Below are positions 9,568-19,176 of a stretch of 64,000 nt of DNA, piece after piece. Positions within the stretch are counted from its first letter, which is position 1. Every line of letters begins with the position of its first letter. Source of the DNA: CBDBIK01 sp965206145 (GTDB lineage Bacteria > Pseudomonadota > Alphaproteobacteria > TMED109); contig CBDBIK010000002.1 of the NCBI GenBank assembly GCA_965206145.1, forward strand, positions 248,001-312,000, in the 5' to 3' direction. The notes under the pieces were generated by a model. That model saw nothing but the letters and a program-made list of their open reading frames with translations, made no database searches and was not told the DNA's origin. Made by a program: the position numbers and the translations under genes.

Positions 9568-10798
9568 CGAGGTTCAGCACCGCTGTCACGATATAGTTCG
9601 GCACATCCACGACCTGTCCCACTCGGAGATCCACGGCGACACTGGCAAGGATGTACGCCTGCTCGCGAGTCAGTCCGTGCTCGCTCTGGATGTAGTCGAG
9701 CATCTGGATCAACGCGTGGCGCGCAGCCAGTGTGAGATCCTCGCTCAGATTTTCCAGACTGGCGATCTTCACAGAATCGATATAAGTCATGTAAACAGGA
9801 ACTTCTCCTGCATTCTTGAGAGGAAGTCCCACCGTTTGATAAAAACGTGTGGGCTCGATATCACGGATTTCGTCGTTGCCGGAGACTTGGGGAGCAGCCA
9901 TGCGCGCACCTTTGCCCCGAAGAATCTGGGTACGGACGGTTACGATTGCACCGATCTCGATAGCGGTGCCAGACACTTCGCCGTCGCCTTGTGCGTAATG
10001 CACATCGCCGGCAAAAAGCCCGCAGCCGTCCACGAAGCAGGGGAAGATAATCTTCGTGCCCACCTGCATCTGCTGGACGTCCATGTTGCCTCCGTTCTCA
10101 CGTGGCGGAATGGTCCGCAAACAGTCGTCCTTGTAGCTGCCTGTAGGGCCGCATATCGTTGCGGGTTGGGCGCCGGTGGGTTCGGGCGCGAGTGCAATAC
10201 CGCCTGCTTCGGCGAGTGCCGTTTCACGGGCCTTCCACGCCAGAATTTCAGGATCGCCGGGGAGAACGCCAATGGAACCGGGGAATGCCTCGTAAGGAAC
10301 TGTGATTCCTGGCATCTGGTCGGAAATGGCCCCCCGAGGCGTGAGCTTCCAGTTGACGACGTACGAATCAGGATAGAGATCACGCAGGAAGCCAAAGCCT
10401 GGAACGATCAAGGTGTAGCCGTACTCATCAGGAGCGATGGCGAGAAGTTCCACCTCTAGGGCATCACCCCGTTTGGCACCTTCAATGTAGATCGGTCCCG
10501 TCATGGGGTGCACGAGATTAAGGTCGACGGCGGCAAGGTCATCGGCGATCGAATCCAACGTGAGGTCTGAATCCAGCGCATCCCGGGTATGAATGACGAT
10601 TACGTCACCCGGGTTGGCACGAGCCACCGGCGGAATCGCCGGGTGATAGCGGTTCATGCAATTTGGGTCGTCGGCGCAGTGGTCTCCCTGCTTCTCGACA
10701 ACGATCGTTGTCAGCCAGCGGGAATCGGTTGTATCGGCGAGAGTGGCGGAGCTCTGCATGACAAGAGCTCCGAAGAAAAGGGGCAGCAATTTTCGCAT
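9542..10798 (-). CDS. Exported acetamidase/formamidase family protein
   Basis: A 418-residue member of the FmdA_AmdA family, which hydrolyses short-chain amides such as formamide or acetamide. The start was set at the ATG at 10798 because AAGGAGG lies eight bases before it and the protein then opens with a signal peptide (MRKLLPLFFGALVMQSSATLA). Family features are PGDVIVIHTRDALD, LNLVHPMTGPIYIEGAKRGD, LVIPGFGFLRD-like text, FAGDVHYAQGDGEVSGTAIE and a C-terminal LASVAVDLRVGQVVDVPN. Two insertions with paired cysteines (CADDPNC, CGPTGSYKDDC) fit a disulfide-bearing periplasmic form. A divergent binding-protein gene begins 182 bases away. Confidence 0.88.
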   Translation of the reverse strand: MRKLLPLFFGALVMQSSATLADTTDSRWLTTIVVEKQGDHCADDPNCMNRYHPAIPPVARANPGDVIVIHTRDALDSDLTLDSIADDLAAVDLNLVHPMTGPIYIEGAKRGDALEVELLAIAPDEYGYTLIVPGFGFLRDLYPDSYVVNWKLTPRGAISDQMPGITVPYEAFPGSIGVLPGDPEILAWKARETALAEAGGIALAPEPTGAQPATICGPTGSYKDDCLRTIPPRENGGNMDVQQMQVGTKIIFPCFVDGCGLFAGDVHYAQGDGEVSGTAIEIGAIVTVRTQILRGKGARMAAPQVSGNDEIRDIEPTRFYQTVGLPLKNAGEVPVYMTYIDSVKIASLENLSEDLTLAARHALIQMLDYIQSEHGLTREQAYILASVAVDLRVGQVVDVPNYIVTAVLNLDVFNKFRN

Positions 10799-10980
10799 GC
10801 AAAAATCCTCCTTGTTCGGCCGCGACTCCGTTGAGCCGCGTACGAAATCGTGTGACCGTGAAAGAGCAGGATAAAGAAAGGCACAAAAATAGGCTATTCG
10901 GGCTTCCCCCTTGGCATATACAAGCGCTTGCACTAGACAAAAGCACAGATTTCTCCTGTCGAATGGAGAAAGGGGGGTGC

Positions 10981-12270
10981 ATGCGCGTTTCATCGATTTT
11001 CAAAACGGTCATTGCGGGGGGCCTCGTTGCCGCTTTTGGCGCTTCCACCGCTGTGCAGGCAAAAGACACCCTGGTCATCGGTATCGCTGCTTTCCTTTCG
11101 GGACCTGCCGCTGGAAGTTTTGGGATCCCGCACAGGAACGGTTTCGAATTCATGATCGATGCGATCAATGCAGGCGAGGTTCCAGCTCCCTACGACACTC
11201 CGGGCATCGCTGGAGCGCAGGTCGATTATTTTTTTGTCGACGAAGCGGGAGGGGCGACCAAGCAAGTTTCCGAATTTCGCAACATGGTCGAAAGGCGGAA
11301 CGTCGATCTGGTGATGGGGTACATCTCTTCCGGTGACTGCCTGGCGATTCCCCCGGTGGCGGAGGAACTCAAGCAACTCACGATCCTCACCGACTGCGGA
11401 ACTCCCCGGGTGTTCGAGGAGGCAAGTTACCGCTACGTCTTCCGTACCGGTCCCCACGCCGCAATGGACAACATTGCCGCCGCCCGTTATCTGCTCGACC
11501 GAGCCGATATCCGCACCATCGCAGGCATCAACCAGAACTATGCCTGGGGACAAGACTCTTGGGTCGACTTCCGGGGTGCTATGGACGCACTCACGGGTGG
11601 CGTCGAGACGGTCGATGAGCAGTTTCCAAAGATTTTTTCAGGCCAGTACGGTGCTGAAATCTCCTCCCTCTCGATTTCTCGTCCCGATGTCATACATAGC
11701 TCGCTTTGGGGAGCGGACCTTGAGGCGTTCGTCGTCCAAGCGGCACAGCGAGGGCTCTTTCAGAACCGGAACATCGTTCTCTCGGCAGGCGAACATGTGC
11801 TTCCCACCCTCGGCAAAAACATACCTGACGGGGTGATCGTTGGGGCACGGGGCCCGCACGGCGATTTCGCTCCGAAAAGCGATCTTTCCAACTGGTTCCG
11901 CGCAGGTTTCACCGCGCGCTACGGTGGTCTTACCACCCAACCCTCCCACAAGGCGGCCATGGCAATTCTCGCCGTGAAAAAAGCTTTCGAGAAGGCGGCA
12001 ACCGCCGGAGGGTTCCCGACCAATGAGCAGGTCATCGACGCATTCGAGTACCTCGAATGGGATTCTCCATCAGGACCAGTCCGCCTTGCACTTGGCAAGG
12101 GGCACCAGGCAGTCCAGGAGAACGCCATCGGCGTCACGCGCTGGAGTGATGAAGAAAACCGTGTCGTCCTGACCGAAATCAAGCGCTATGCGGCTGAATG
12201 CGTAAATCCACCGGAGGGCATCCGATCCGTCGAGTGGATCGAAGACGGAATGCAAGGTGCGAAGTGCTGA
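10981..12270 (+). CDS. ABC-type branched-chain amino acid/amide substrate-binding protein
   Basis: A periplasmic binding protein of the Leu/Ile/Val type (Peripla_BP_6), 429 residues, with signal peptide MRVSSIFKTVIAGGLVAAFG and cleavage near VQA. The mature start DTLVIGIAAFLSGPAAGSFG and the repeated lobes (VDLVMGYISSGDCLAIPPVA, NQNYAWGQDSW) are typical. Members bind amino acids, urea or short amides. Divergent placement opposite the exported amidase suggests an amide or its product as ligand. No permease or ATPase genes follow, so it must work with subunits encoded elsewhere or act as a receptor. An earlier in-frame ATG at 10963 is possible, but GGGGGG sits closest to 10981. Confidence 0.85.
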   Translation: MRVSSIFKTVIAGGLVAAFGASTAVQAKDTLVIGIAAFLSGPAAGSFGIPHRNGFEFMIDAINAGEVPAPYDTPGIAGAQVDYFFVDEAGGATKQVSEFRNMVERRNVDLVMGYISSGDCLAIPPVAEELKQLTILTDCGTPRVFEEASYRYVFRTGPHAAMDNIAAARYLLDRADIRTIAGINQNYAWGQDSWVDFRGAMDALTGGVETVDEQFPKIFSGQYGAEISSLSISRPDVIHSSLWGADLEAFVVQAAQRGLFQNRNIVLSAGEHVLPTLGKNIPDGVIVGARGPHGDFAPKSDLSNWFRAGFTARYGGLTTQPSHKAAMAILAVKKAFEKAATAGGFPTNEQVIDAFEYLEWDSPSGPVRLALGKGHQAVQENAIGVTRWSDEENRVVLTEIKRYAAECVNPPEGIRSVEWIEDGMQGAKC

Positions 12271-12328
12271 ACAGAGGCAATGAGCGGCATTGATCCGCTA
12301 TGTTCTTAATCTCTTGGGAGTGTTTTCT

Positions 12329-13744
12329 GTGAACCGACTTGATCCGTGGCCTGTGCGCTGCTTGCTGGTGCTAGGTGCGTTTCTGGCGGCCCACTTGGCG
12401 GGTGCTTCGGCGACGGCCGAAACACTTGAGGAGTCTCTGGCTCAGGCCTATGCCGGGCATCCCAGAATCCTTGCTGCCCGCGCAGATATCGGAGTTGCAG
12501 CCGCGCGCATCCGGGAAGCGGAAAGCATGGCCCGGGTAAACCTCGCCGGCTCCGCGGGCATCAACGGCACCTATCGCACCACCACGAGTGAGGCTAGGGG
12601 AGATGACAGCCACACGCATGAGAACCACACGCATGGTAATGGTGCCAGCGAGAACCAAGGCGTGGTGCTCACTCCTGAAGAAACAGGAAGTAGCACCAGC
12701 GATGACACCACTCTCGGGGTACAGGCCCAGGTTAGGGTTTCACGAAGATTGTATGACTTTGGCGTTGTCTCGGGGAGTGTCAATGCGGCCCGATCAGACT
12801 TCGAAGCAGCCGGCTCACGCCTTCGGGAGGCCGAACAGGAGGTTCTTTACGCTGCCGCCATAGCTTATCTCGGACTGCTACGGGCCGAGGCTGGCGTGCA
12901 ACTTGCCAAGCGCGGCGAGGAGGTCATCGAAAGCGACCTCGAAGCGACCCGCGACAAGTACCAGGTTGGCGAGGTAACCCAGACGGACATCGCTCAGGCT
13001 GAAGCGAGACTCGCAGACCGGCGGGCGGAACGAGTCACGAGCGAAAGCAGGCTCGAGATTGCCCGCGCCATGTACCGTGAAGCGATGGGATCCGATCCCA
13101 TATCCGTACTCCATTTCCCCGCAACGCTCCCGAAGATTCCAGAAAATCTTGAACGGGCGACACGGATAATGCTTGACGTGCATCCGAGATTACAGGCGCT
13201 ACGAGGTGTGGTGGATTCCGCCCAGTACGCGCTCCGCTCCACCCGTGGAAGGATTTTTCCTACGATTGATGCCGTCGGGAGCGCAATCCATGCGGAGAAC
13301 CCGAACACCTTTTTCGAAAGATCTTCGGAACTCAGTGTTGGGATCGAAATCGAAATTCCGCTGTACGCCGGCGGAAGGGCCAGGGCTGCTGTCACTCGAT
13401 TCGAAGAAACGTTATCCCAGAGAAGGCATGACCTTGACGTCGCTCTCCGGGAGATGACGCGCCGCACCACGAACGCCTGGGAGATGTTCGCGAGTGCCCA
13501 AGACGGAGTTTCCGCATTCGAGGCATCCGTACGCGCAAATCAGATTGCTTCCGAAGGGGTTCGCCGAGAAGCCGAGGTGGGAAGCCGCACAACGCTTGAC
13601 GTTCTGGATGCCGAACTTGAGCTCCTGCGAGCGAGCGACAATCTCGACCAGGCACGTCATGACGTCTACGTGGCCGCTTATAACTTGCGTCGTGCCGTTG
13701 GCACCATGACAGCGAGCGACTGGAACCTCTCGGCCGAAAACTGA
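12329..13744 (+). CDS. tolC: TolC-family outer membrane channel protein
   Basis: An outer-membrane efflux/secretion duct subunit with two OEP repeats. From the GTG at 12329 (TTGGGAG nine bases upstream) the protein has 471 residues with a signal peptide LLVLGAFLAAHLAGASATA; a TTG at 12290 is an alternative. TolC-type helices are visible: LEESLAQAYAGHPRILAARA, SRRLYDFGVVSG, KYQVGEVTQTDIAQAEARLA and, in the second repeat, PLYAGGRARAAV and VGSRTTLDVLDAELELL. A His-rich insertion (HTHENHTHGN) lies near residue 95 in an extracellular-loop position. DUF2497 and valS follow closely. Confidence 0.92.
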   Translation: MNRLDPWPVRCLLVLGAFLAAHLAGASATAETLEESLAQAYAGHPRILAARADIGVAAARIREAESMARVNLAGSAGINGTYRTTTSEARGDDSHTHENHTHGNGASENQGVVLTPEETGSSTSDDTTLGVQAQVRVSRRLYDFGVVSGSVNAARSDFEAAGSRLREAEQEVLYAAAIAYLGLLRAEAGVQLAKRGEEVIESDLEATRDKYQVGEVTQTDIAQAEARLADRRAERVTSESRLEIARAMYREAMGSDPISVLHFPATLPKIPENLERATRIMLDVHPRLQALRGVVDSAQYALRSTRGRIFPTIDAVGSAIHAENPNTFFERSSELSVGIEIEIPLYAGGRARAAVTRFEETLSQRRHDLDVALREMTRRTTNAWEMFASAQDGVSAFEASVRANQIASEGVRREAEVGSRTTLDVLDAELELLRASDNLDQARHDVYVAAYNLRRAVGTMTASDWNLSAEN

Positions 13745-13746
13745 GA

Positions 13747-14181
13747 ATGATGGTAGGCAGGAAACGGGAGGGGCTTTCGGAAAAACCGGAAACCGTGCCG
13801 GAGAAGATGCAGGCGATCCGTCGCGACATGGAATCTCCGGCCTTGTCCGAGAATTTTACCGTCATTCCGCAGCCAGATTCTGAACCGGCATCGGAGGAAA
13901 CATCTGCTTCTGCCACCGAGCCAAAGGTTGAACTTTTCGCTCCATGCATTGCGCCGCCGGTTCAGAAATCAGACGCGAAGGAGGCTCCCGAAGACGTTTT
14001 CGTTCTTACCGAGATGGTGAAACCGGCAGGCGGCTTGCTTCTCGATCCCGGAGAACTCGAGATCATCGTCGCGAGGCGGACCCGGCGTGAAGTTCGGAGA
14101 TGGCTAGAAAGCAATCTTCCCAGAATCGTGCGCGAGCTCGTTTCCCGTGAGGGGCAGGATCGAGCGGACGATCGCTCCTAA
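13747..14181 (+). CDS. DUF2497/PopZ-like protein
   Basis: A 144-residue protein starting two bases after the tolC stop. The N-terminal 85 residues are low-complexity (Pro/Glu/Ser rich). The C-terminal part has DVFVLTEMVKPAG followed by VRRWLESNLPRIVRELVSRE, the conserved C-terminal oligomerisation helices of the DUF2497 family that includes the pole-organising protein PopZ. The tolC-DUF2497-valS order is a recurring alphaproteobacterial arrangement. A polar-organiser role is inferred from the family; the disordered acidic linker is shorter than in Caulobacter PopZ. Confidence 0.8.
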   Translation: MMVGRKREGLSEKPETVPEKMQAIRRDMESPALSENFTVIPQPDSEPASEETSASATEPKVELFAPCIAPPVQKSDAKEAPEDVFVLTEMVKPAGGLLLDPGELEIIVARRTRREVRRWLESNLPRIVRELVSREGQDRADDRS

Positions 14182-14200
14182 TCTTCCTGCGGAAAACGGC

Positions 14201-16852
14201 ATGACTGAAGAGCGGCTCGCAAGAGCTTACGACCCGGCAGCGGTCGAGCCCAGGGTGTACAAAGCATGGGAAGAGGCGGGTGTTTTCTTCGCTCACCCGA
14301 ACTCTAAAGCCAAGCCTTTCGCGGTGATGATGCCGCCTCCGAACATCACGGGCAGTCTTCATATCGGTCATGCCCTCAACATGACCCTCCAGGATGTACT
14401 CACCCGATTCCATCGCATGCAGGGGTGTGATTCGCTCTGGCAACCAGGATCCGATCATGCGGGGATTGCCACCCAGATGGTGGTTGAACGTCAACTGACG
14501 GAAGAGGGTGGCCCTCGTCGCGAAGAAATGGGACGAGAAGCTTTCGTTGAGCGGGTTTGGCAATGGCGAGGAGAATCGGGCGGTACGATCAATCGTCAAT
14601 TGCGCCGCCTGGGAGCTTCGCCCGACTGGACACGCGAGCGTTTCACCCTTGATGAAGGACTCTCCCGAGCTGTGCGACGGACGTTCGTTCGTCTGCACCG
14701 TGATGGACTGATCTATCGAGACAAGCGCCTGGTCAATTGGGACGTGGAACTTCGCACCGCTGTCTCGGATCTTGAGGTCGTGCAGAAGGAAACGAAGGGA
14801 ACGTTCTGGCACATCCGTTATCCGCTCGTCAGCGGAGAAGGGCATCTGACAGTCGCAACCACTCGCCCTGAAACAATGCTCGGCGACACTTGCGTTGCTG
14901 TACATCCCGACGACAATCGCTATAAAAACATCGTCGGCAGCATGGTCGAGCTTCCCCTCACGGGCAGGACAATCCCGGTGGTTGCTGACACCCATGCGGA
15001 TCCTGAGAAAGGTTCCGGAGCGGTGAAGATCACGCCTGCGCATGATTTCGACGATTTCGAGGTAGGTCGCCGCCACGGGCAGGAACTGATTAACATCCTT
15101 GAAGCAGACGGCACCCTGAACGCCAACGTTCCCGAACCGTACCGAGGATTAGACCGTTTCGAGGCGCGCCAGCGCATCGTTGCAGACCTGGAGGCACAGG
15201 GCCTGCTTGAACGGACCGAGGAAACGCTCCACACGATTCCTTTTGGCGATCGCTCCGGCACCGTAATTGAGCCCTGGCTTACCGATCAATGGTTTGTGAA
15301 TGCCACCTCTCTCGCGGGACCTGCGATCGAGGCCGTAGAGAAGGGGAAAACAAGGTTCGTGCCGGAAACCTGGACGCACACCTACTTCGAATGGATGCGT
15401 AACATCCAACCGTGGTGCATTTCCCGTCAGCTCTGGTGGGGGCACCGCATCCCCGCATGGCACGCCTCGGATGGCAAAATCTTCGTCGCTGAAACCGAGA
15501 CCGAAGCCATCGAGGCTGCAGAGAAGCATTACGGAAAACCCGTCGAACTCTTCCAGGACGAAGATGTTCTGGACACGTGGTTCTCATCCGGCTTGTGGCC
15601 GTTCTCGACCTTGGGTTGGCCTGACAAGACGTCTGAGTTGAAGCGCTACTACCCGGGAACAGTTCTAGTCACGGGCTTCGACATCATCTTTTTTTGGGTA
15701 GCCCGGATGATGATGCTCGGCATTCACCTTATGGGTGAGGTTCCGTTCCGGGACGTTTACATCCATGCCTTGGTTCGGGATGCCAAGGGCCGAAAGATGT
15801 CCAAATCGGAGGGGAACGTGATCGATCCTCTTGAACTGATGGACCGCTACGGAACCGATGCGGTCCGTTTCACGCTGGTTGCGATGGCAGCGCAAGGAAG
15901 GGACATCCGGCTCTCCGAGGACCGGGTTGGGGGTTATAGGAATTTCGTGACGAAAATTTGGAATGCCGCTCGTTTTCTCGATCTGCAAGGTGCAGGCTCC
16001 ACCGCATCAGCAAAGGCGGGCCCGCCCGCGCACCCGCTCAATCGATGGATCGAGAACGTGGCGGGGAAGACTGCTAACGAAGTGGCCAAAGCACTCAAGG
16101 ATTACCGCTTCGACCATGCTGCCTTTCTCGCCTACGGCTTCACGTGGCGTACGTTTTGCGACTGGTATCTCGAAATTGCCAAGCCCCTGTTGCAAGGCGA
16201 AAACGAGAACGTGAAGAAAGAAATACGTACCAGTGCGTCTCGCGTTTTTTCTGTACTGCTGCGCATTCTTCACCCGATGATGCCCTTCGTGACAGAAGAA
16301 CTGTGGAAGCTTAGGGAGGAATCAAAAAACCTTCTCGCTTCCGAGCCCTGGCCGGAAAAGAGGGGTCAGCGCGACGACAAGGCCTGCGCCGAGATCGAGT
16401 GGTTGATCGCGTTCGTGAGTGAGGTGCGTTCGGTACGTGCCGAACTTCGAGTGCCCCAGGCGGCCAAGCTCTCCGTTGCGTTCACGACGATGACAGAAAC
16501 GGCGGAAGCTTGTCTTGGACGCTATCGCGAAGCGATCTCCCGACTCGCCCGGATTGATTCATTCGCCGAGAAGGTGACTACAGGGAGCGGGGTTGCGGAG
16601 ATTTCGGTGCAGGGGGCCGTTGCAGTCATTCCGTTCGGGGATGTCATCGATGTGGATGCGGAGCGGATTCGCCTTGCGAAAGATACAGAGAGTCTTGAAA
16701 CCGAAATCGACAGGCTGGGGAAAAAGCTGACTAATCCGCAGTTTGTGGAGCGTGCGCCCGAAAACATAGTCGAAGAGCAGAGAGCGCGTTTCGAAAAGGT
16801 ACGCGCGCAGCGCGATAGAATTAAGCACGCCTTGCGGAACCTCACGGCTTGA
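14201..16852 (+). CDS. valS: Valyl-tRNA synthetase
   Basis: A class I aminoacyl-tRNA synthetase charging tRNA-Val, 883 residues from the ATG at 14201. The start was chosen because MTEERLARAYDPAAVEPRVY is the normal N-terminus. The HIGH-type motif is PPPNITGSLHIGHALN near residue 48 and the KMSKS loop is GRKMSKSEGNV near 530. The editing domain carries TTRPETMLGDTCVAVHP. The C-terminal coiled-coil arm ends RFEKVRAQRDRIKHALRNL. All domains are intact. Confidence 0.98.
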   Translation: MTEERLARAYDPAAVEPRVYKAWEEAGVFFAHPNSKAKPFAVMMPPPNITGSLHIGHALNMTLQDVLTRFHRMQGCDSLWQPGSDHAGIATQMVVERQLTEEGGPRREEMGREAFVERVWQWRGESGGTINRQLRRLGASPDWTRERFTLDEGLSRAVRRTFVRLHRDGLIYRDKRLVNWDVELRTAVSDLEVVQKETKGTFWHIRYPLVSGEGHLTVATTRPETMLGDTCVAVHPDDNRYKNIVGSMVELPLTGRTIPVVADTHADPEKGSGAVKITPAHDFDDFEVGRRHGQELINILEADGTLNANVPEPYRGLDRFEARQRIVADLEAQGLLERTEETLHTIPFGDRSGTVIEPWLTDQWFVNATSLAGPAIEAVEKGKTRFVPETWTHTYFEWMRNIQPWCISRQLWWGHRIPAWHASDGKIFVAETETEAIEAAEKHYGKPVELFQDEDVLDTWFSSGLWPFSTLGWPDKTSELKRYYPGTVLVTGFDIIFFWVARMMMLGIHLMGEVPFRDVYIHALVRDAKGRKMSKSEGNVIDPLELMDRYGTDAVRFTLVAMAAQGRDIRLSEDRVGGYRNFVTKIWNAARFLDLQGAGSTASAKAGPPAHPLNRWIENVAGKTANEVAKALKDYRFDHAAFLAYGFTWRTFCDWYLEIAKPLLQGENENVKKEIRTSASRVFSVLLRILHPMMPFVTEELWKLREESKNLLASEPWPEKRGQRDDKACAEIEWLIAFVSEVRSVRAELRVPQAAKLSVAFTTMTETAEACLGRYREAISRLARIDSFAEKVTTGSGVAEISVQGAVAVIPFGDVIDVDAERIRLAKDTESLETEIDRLGKKLTNPQFVERAPENIVEEQRARFEKVRAQRDRIKHALRNLTA

Positions 16853-16967
16853 AAAGAAGGCCGTTTTGCACTCGTGATCAGGGCCGTGTGAGAGGGCATC
16901 GTTTCCATGGCAGATGGCCAAATAATTTGATAAGTTCCGTTCTCAGGAACCCTCGGAGGCAGGCTTG

Positions 16968-17165
16968 ATGATCGGCGATACGAATATGGACGGGAAACTC
17001 GTAGAGTTGCGTGAGCAACACCGAGGTCTGGAGCGTCAGATCGAAGATATTTCCCGTACCACGCCAAGCAATCTTTCAGAAGTACAGCGCCTAAAAAAGG
17101 AAAAGCTTGCTTTAAAGGATCGCATCGCCGAACTGGAAAGAACACTCCCTAACATCATCGCCTGA
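16968..17165 (+). CDS. YdcH-family protein (DUF465)
   Basis: A 65-residue coiled-coil protein of the DUF465/YdcH family, typified by VELREQHRGLERQIEDISR and LKKEKLALKDRIAELER. The start is the ATG at 16968 with GGAGG ten bases upstream. It is commonly found as one or two copies in alphaproteobacteria; its function is unknown. It precedes purE by 63 bases. Confidence 0.88.
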   Translation: MIGDTNMDGKLVELREQHRGLERQIEDISRTTPSNLSEVQRLKKEKLALKDRIAELERTLPNIIA

Positions 17166-17228
17166 ATCCTTTCCCCGACTAGATGCTGGGATACTTCCTA
17201 CGTGGTAGCGGACCTCAGCGAGGCTCGG

Positions 17229-17741
17229 ATGGCAGACACCTCACGACCAGAAGTTGGAATCATCATGGGCAGCCGATCGGATTGGTCGGTGATGTCTCAC
17301 GCTGCCAAAATCTTGGAAGTGCTCAATGTTCCGTTCGAGAAGCGCGTTGTCTCCGCACACCGTACCCCGGACCGTCTCTACGAGTACGCCTCTACCGCGC
17401 AAAACCGAGGCCTCTTCGTGATTATTGCCGGTGCGGGAGGTGCTGCCCACCTTCCAGGTATGACGGCGGCGATAACGCGTCTTCCTGTGTTTGGAGTTCC
17501 AATTCGTGCGCATGCGACTGACGGACTCGATAGCCTTCTCTCCATCGTCCAAATGCCCGGAGGCGTTCCCGTAGGCACGCTTTCCATCGGAAAACCCGGG
17601 GCCATCAACGCAGCACTACTCGCAGCTTCAGTGATTGCACTTCTCGATGATGGTGTTGCAAAACGTCTTAATGCGTGGCGCATCGCCCAAACTGAAAGCG
17701 TTCCCGATCTTCCGGAAGAGGAGAGGGAAGGGGGAAAGTGA
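17229..17741 (+). CDS. purE: N5-carboxyaminoimidazole ribonucleotide mutase PurE
   Basis: PurE converts N5-CAIR to CAIR in purine synthesis. The 170 residues (ATG at 17229 behind GAGG) open with VGIIMGSRSDWSVM. They show the substrate loop VSAHRTPDRLYEYA, the glycine-rich IIAGAGGAAHLPGM and SIVQMPGGVPVGTLSIG. The stop codon overlaps the purK GTG start by four bases, so PurE and PurK are made together and act sequentially. Confidence 0.97.
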   Translation: MADTSRPEVGIIMGSRSDWSVMSHAAKILEVLNVPFEKRVVSAHRTPDRLYEYASTAQNRGLFVIIAGAGGAAHLPGMTAAITRLPVFGVPIRAHATDGLDSLLSIVQMPGGVPVGTLSIGKPGAINAALLAASVIALLDDGVAKRLNAWRIAQTESVPDLPEEEREGGK

Positions 17742-18874
17742 CCGTTTCCGAGGCAGGAAACCCCCTTCCTCCCGGTGCCGTCATAGGTCTTCTCGGCGGT
17801 GGTCAACTTGGGCGAATGACTGCAATCGCCGCCGCACGGCTGGGTTACAGCACCCATATCTTCACTGACCGCGATCCTTCTCCCGCCCTGGAGGTGAGCG
17901 CACGGGGAACGGTGGCTCCGTTCGATGATGGGGCAGCGCTTGATCGCTTCTCCAACGATATCAGCGTGGCGAGCTTCGAGTTCGAGAACGTACCTCTTGA
18001 AGCGATTCGCCGTGTCGCTGCCCGTGTTCCCGTCTATCCGTCCGTGCGGGCACTCGAAATCTCCCAGGACAGACTTGCGGAGAAGGAATTCCTGAACACC
18101 ATCGGCGCTTCCACCGTGGCTTTCGAATCCGTCCACGACCGGGACTCCTTAGCTGAAACCATCACGCGAATTGGAACGCCTGCCATTTTGAAGACCCGGC
18201 GTGAAGGCTACGACGGTAAAGGACAGGAACGCATCGACTCGCTTGAAGCGGGGCTGACCGCATGGGACAAGATCCACCCTCAGAACGGCGGCGAGGCCGT
18301 GCTTGAGGCATGGGCGGAGTTCGCAACGGAGATTTCCGTGATTGTTGTGCGCAAAGCAAACGGGAAGAGCGCAACCTACGATCCTGTCGAAAATCTCCAT
18401 GAGGATGGAATTCTTACCGCTTCCAGGGTGCCTGCAGCGGTATCGGAAAAGACAGCCGACGAAGCTCGTGCGATTAGTATCCGTGTCGCCGAAGCTCTCG
18501 ATTACGAAGGTGTACTCGCCGTCGAAATGTTTCTGTTCGCCGACGGGCGTCTCCTCGTCAACGAGATCGCCCCTCGCCCCCATAACTCTGGTCACTGGAC
18601 CATCGACGCCGCCGAGACGAGTCAGTTTGAGCAGCAGGTGAGGATTTGCGCTGGGCTTCCCCTTGGAAGCGTCCACCGCATTTCCGATGCCGTAATGCAA
18701 AACCTCATCGGTGAGGACGTGTCCCGCTGGCCCGAGTTTGTCCGCCAGGGAACTGACCGACTGCATCTCTACGGTAAGGACGAATGCCGCCCCGGACGGA
18801 AAATGGGTCACGTCACCCGGCTTTTCCCGCTGGGTAAAGTACCGGGCGAGTTCGACATAGAGGCTTTCCGATGA
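17738..18874 (+). CDS. purK: 5-(carboxyamino)imidazole ribonucleotide synthase PurK
   Basis: An ATP-grasp enzyme that makes N5-CAIR from AIR, ATP and bicarbonate, feeding PurE. The 378 residues start with VIGLLGGGQLGRMTAIAAAR. The ATP-grasp core includes AILKTRREGYDGKGQERID and the metal/ATP-binding end LLVNEIAPRPHNSGHWTIDA. The GTG start overlaps purE and the stop overlaps the next gene by ATGA, a tight three-gene unit. Confidence 0.97.
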   Translation: MTVSEAGNPLPPGAVIGLLGGGQLGRMTAIAAARLGYSTHIFTDRDPSPALEVSARGTVAPFDDGAALDRFSNDISVASFEFENVPLEAIRRVAARVPVYPSVRALEISQDRLAEKEFLNTIGASTVAFESVHDRDSLAETITRIGTPAILKTRREGYDGKGQERIDSLEAGLTAWDKIHPQNGGEAVLEAWAEFATEISVIVVRKANGKSATYDPVENLHEDGILTASRVPAAVSEKTADEARAISIRVAEALDYEGVLAVEMFLFADGRLLVNEIAPRPHNSGHWTIDAAETSQFEQQVRICAGLPLGSVHRISDAVMQNLIGEDVSRWPEFVRQGTDRLHLYGKDECRPGRKMGHVTRLFPLGKVPGEFDIEAFR

Positions 18875-19173
18875 TCATTTCCTGCCCCTCGTGCAAAACC
18901 CTTTTCCGAGCTCCCAATGAGCTTGCATTGGAAGCGCCTCAAGCGATGCAGTGCGGTCTTTGTGGCCATGATTGGAAAATGTCTCGACATCTTCCAACAA
19001 TCGGGATGGATGCATGGCGCTACTTGGCCGGCGTACTGCTGTCGTTATTTGTCGTTCTCGTGGTCGCGGCTGTTTTGCTCCGTGCCCCGCTTACAGCTCA
19101 CTATCCCGGGATGGCTCCCTTGTGGGAACAGATCAACATTCCGGCAGGAGAAGAAGACCGGATCTCCCCTTGA
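18871..19173 (+). CDS. Zinc-ribbon single-pass membrane protein
   Basis: A 100-residue protein. Residues 5-32 contain two CxxC knuckles (CPSCKTLF, CGLCGHDW), the MJ0042-type zinc-ribbon common at the N-terminus of alphaproteobacterial membrane proteins. A transmembrane helix follows at about 52-70 (LLSLFVVLVVAAVLL). Only about 30 residues lie beyond the helix. The gene overlaps purK by four bases and converges on TIGR02302 three bases away. The function is unknown; a redox or envelope sensor role would be speculation. Confidence 0.8.
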   Translation: MIISCPSCKTLFRAPNELALEAPQAMQCGLCGHDWKMSRHLPTIGMDAWRYLAGVLLSLFVVLVVAAVLLRAPLTAHYPGMAPLWEQINIPAGEEDRISP

Positions 19174-19176
19174 GGT

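Noticed and set aside
9446..10459. 337-codon plus-strand frame opposite the acetamidase gene
   Set aside because: The amidase on the other strand is clearly real; this frame shows no family resemblance.
14063..15076. 337-codon minus-strand frame opposite DUF2497/valS
   Set aside because: It overlaps two well-supported genes and has no conserved motif.
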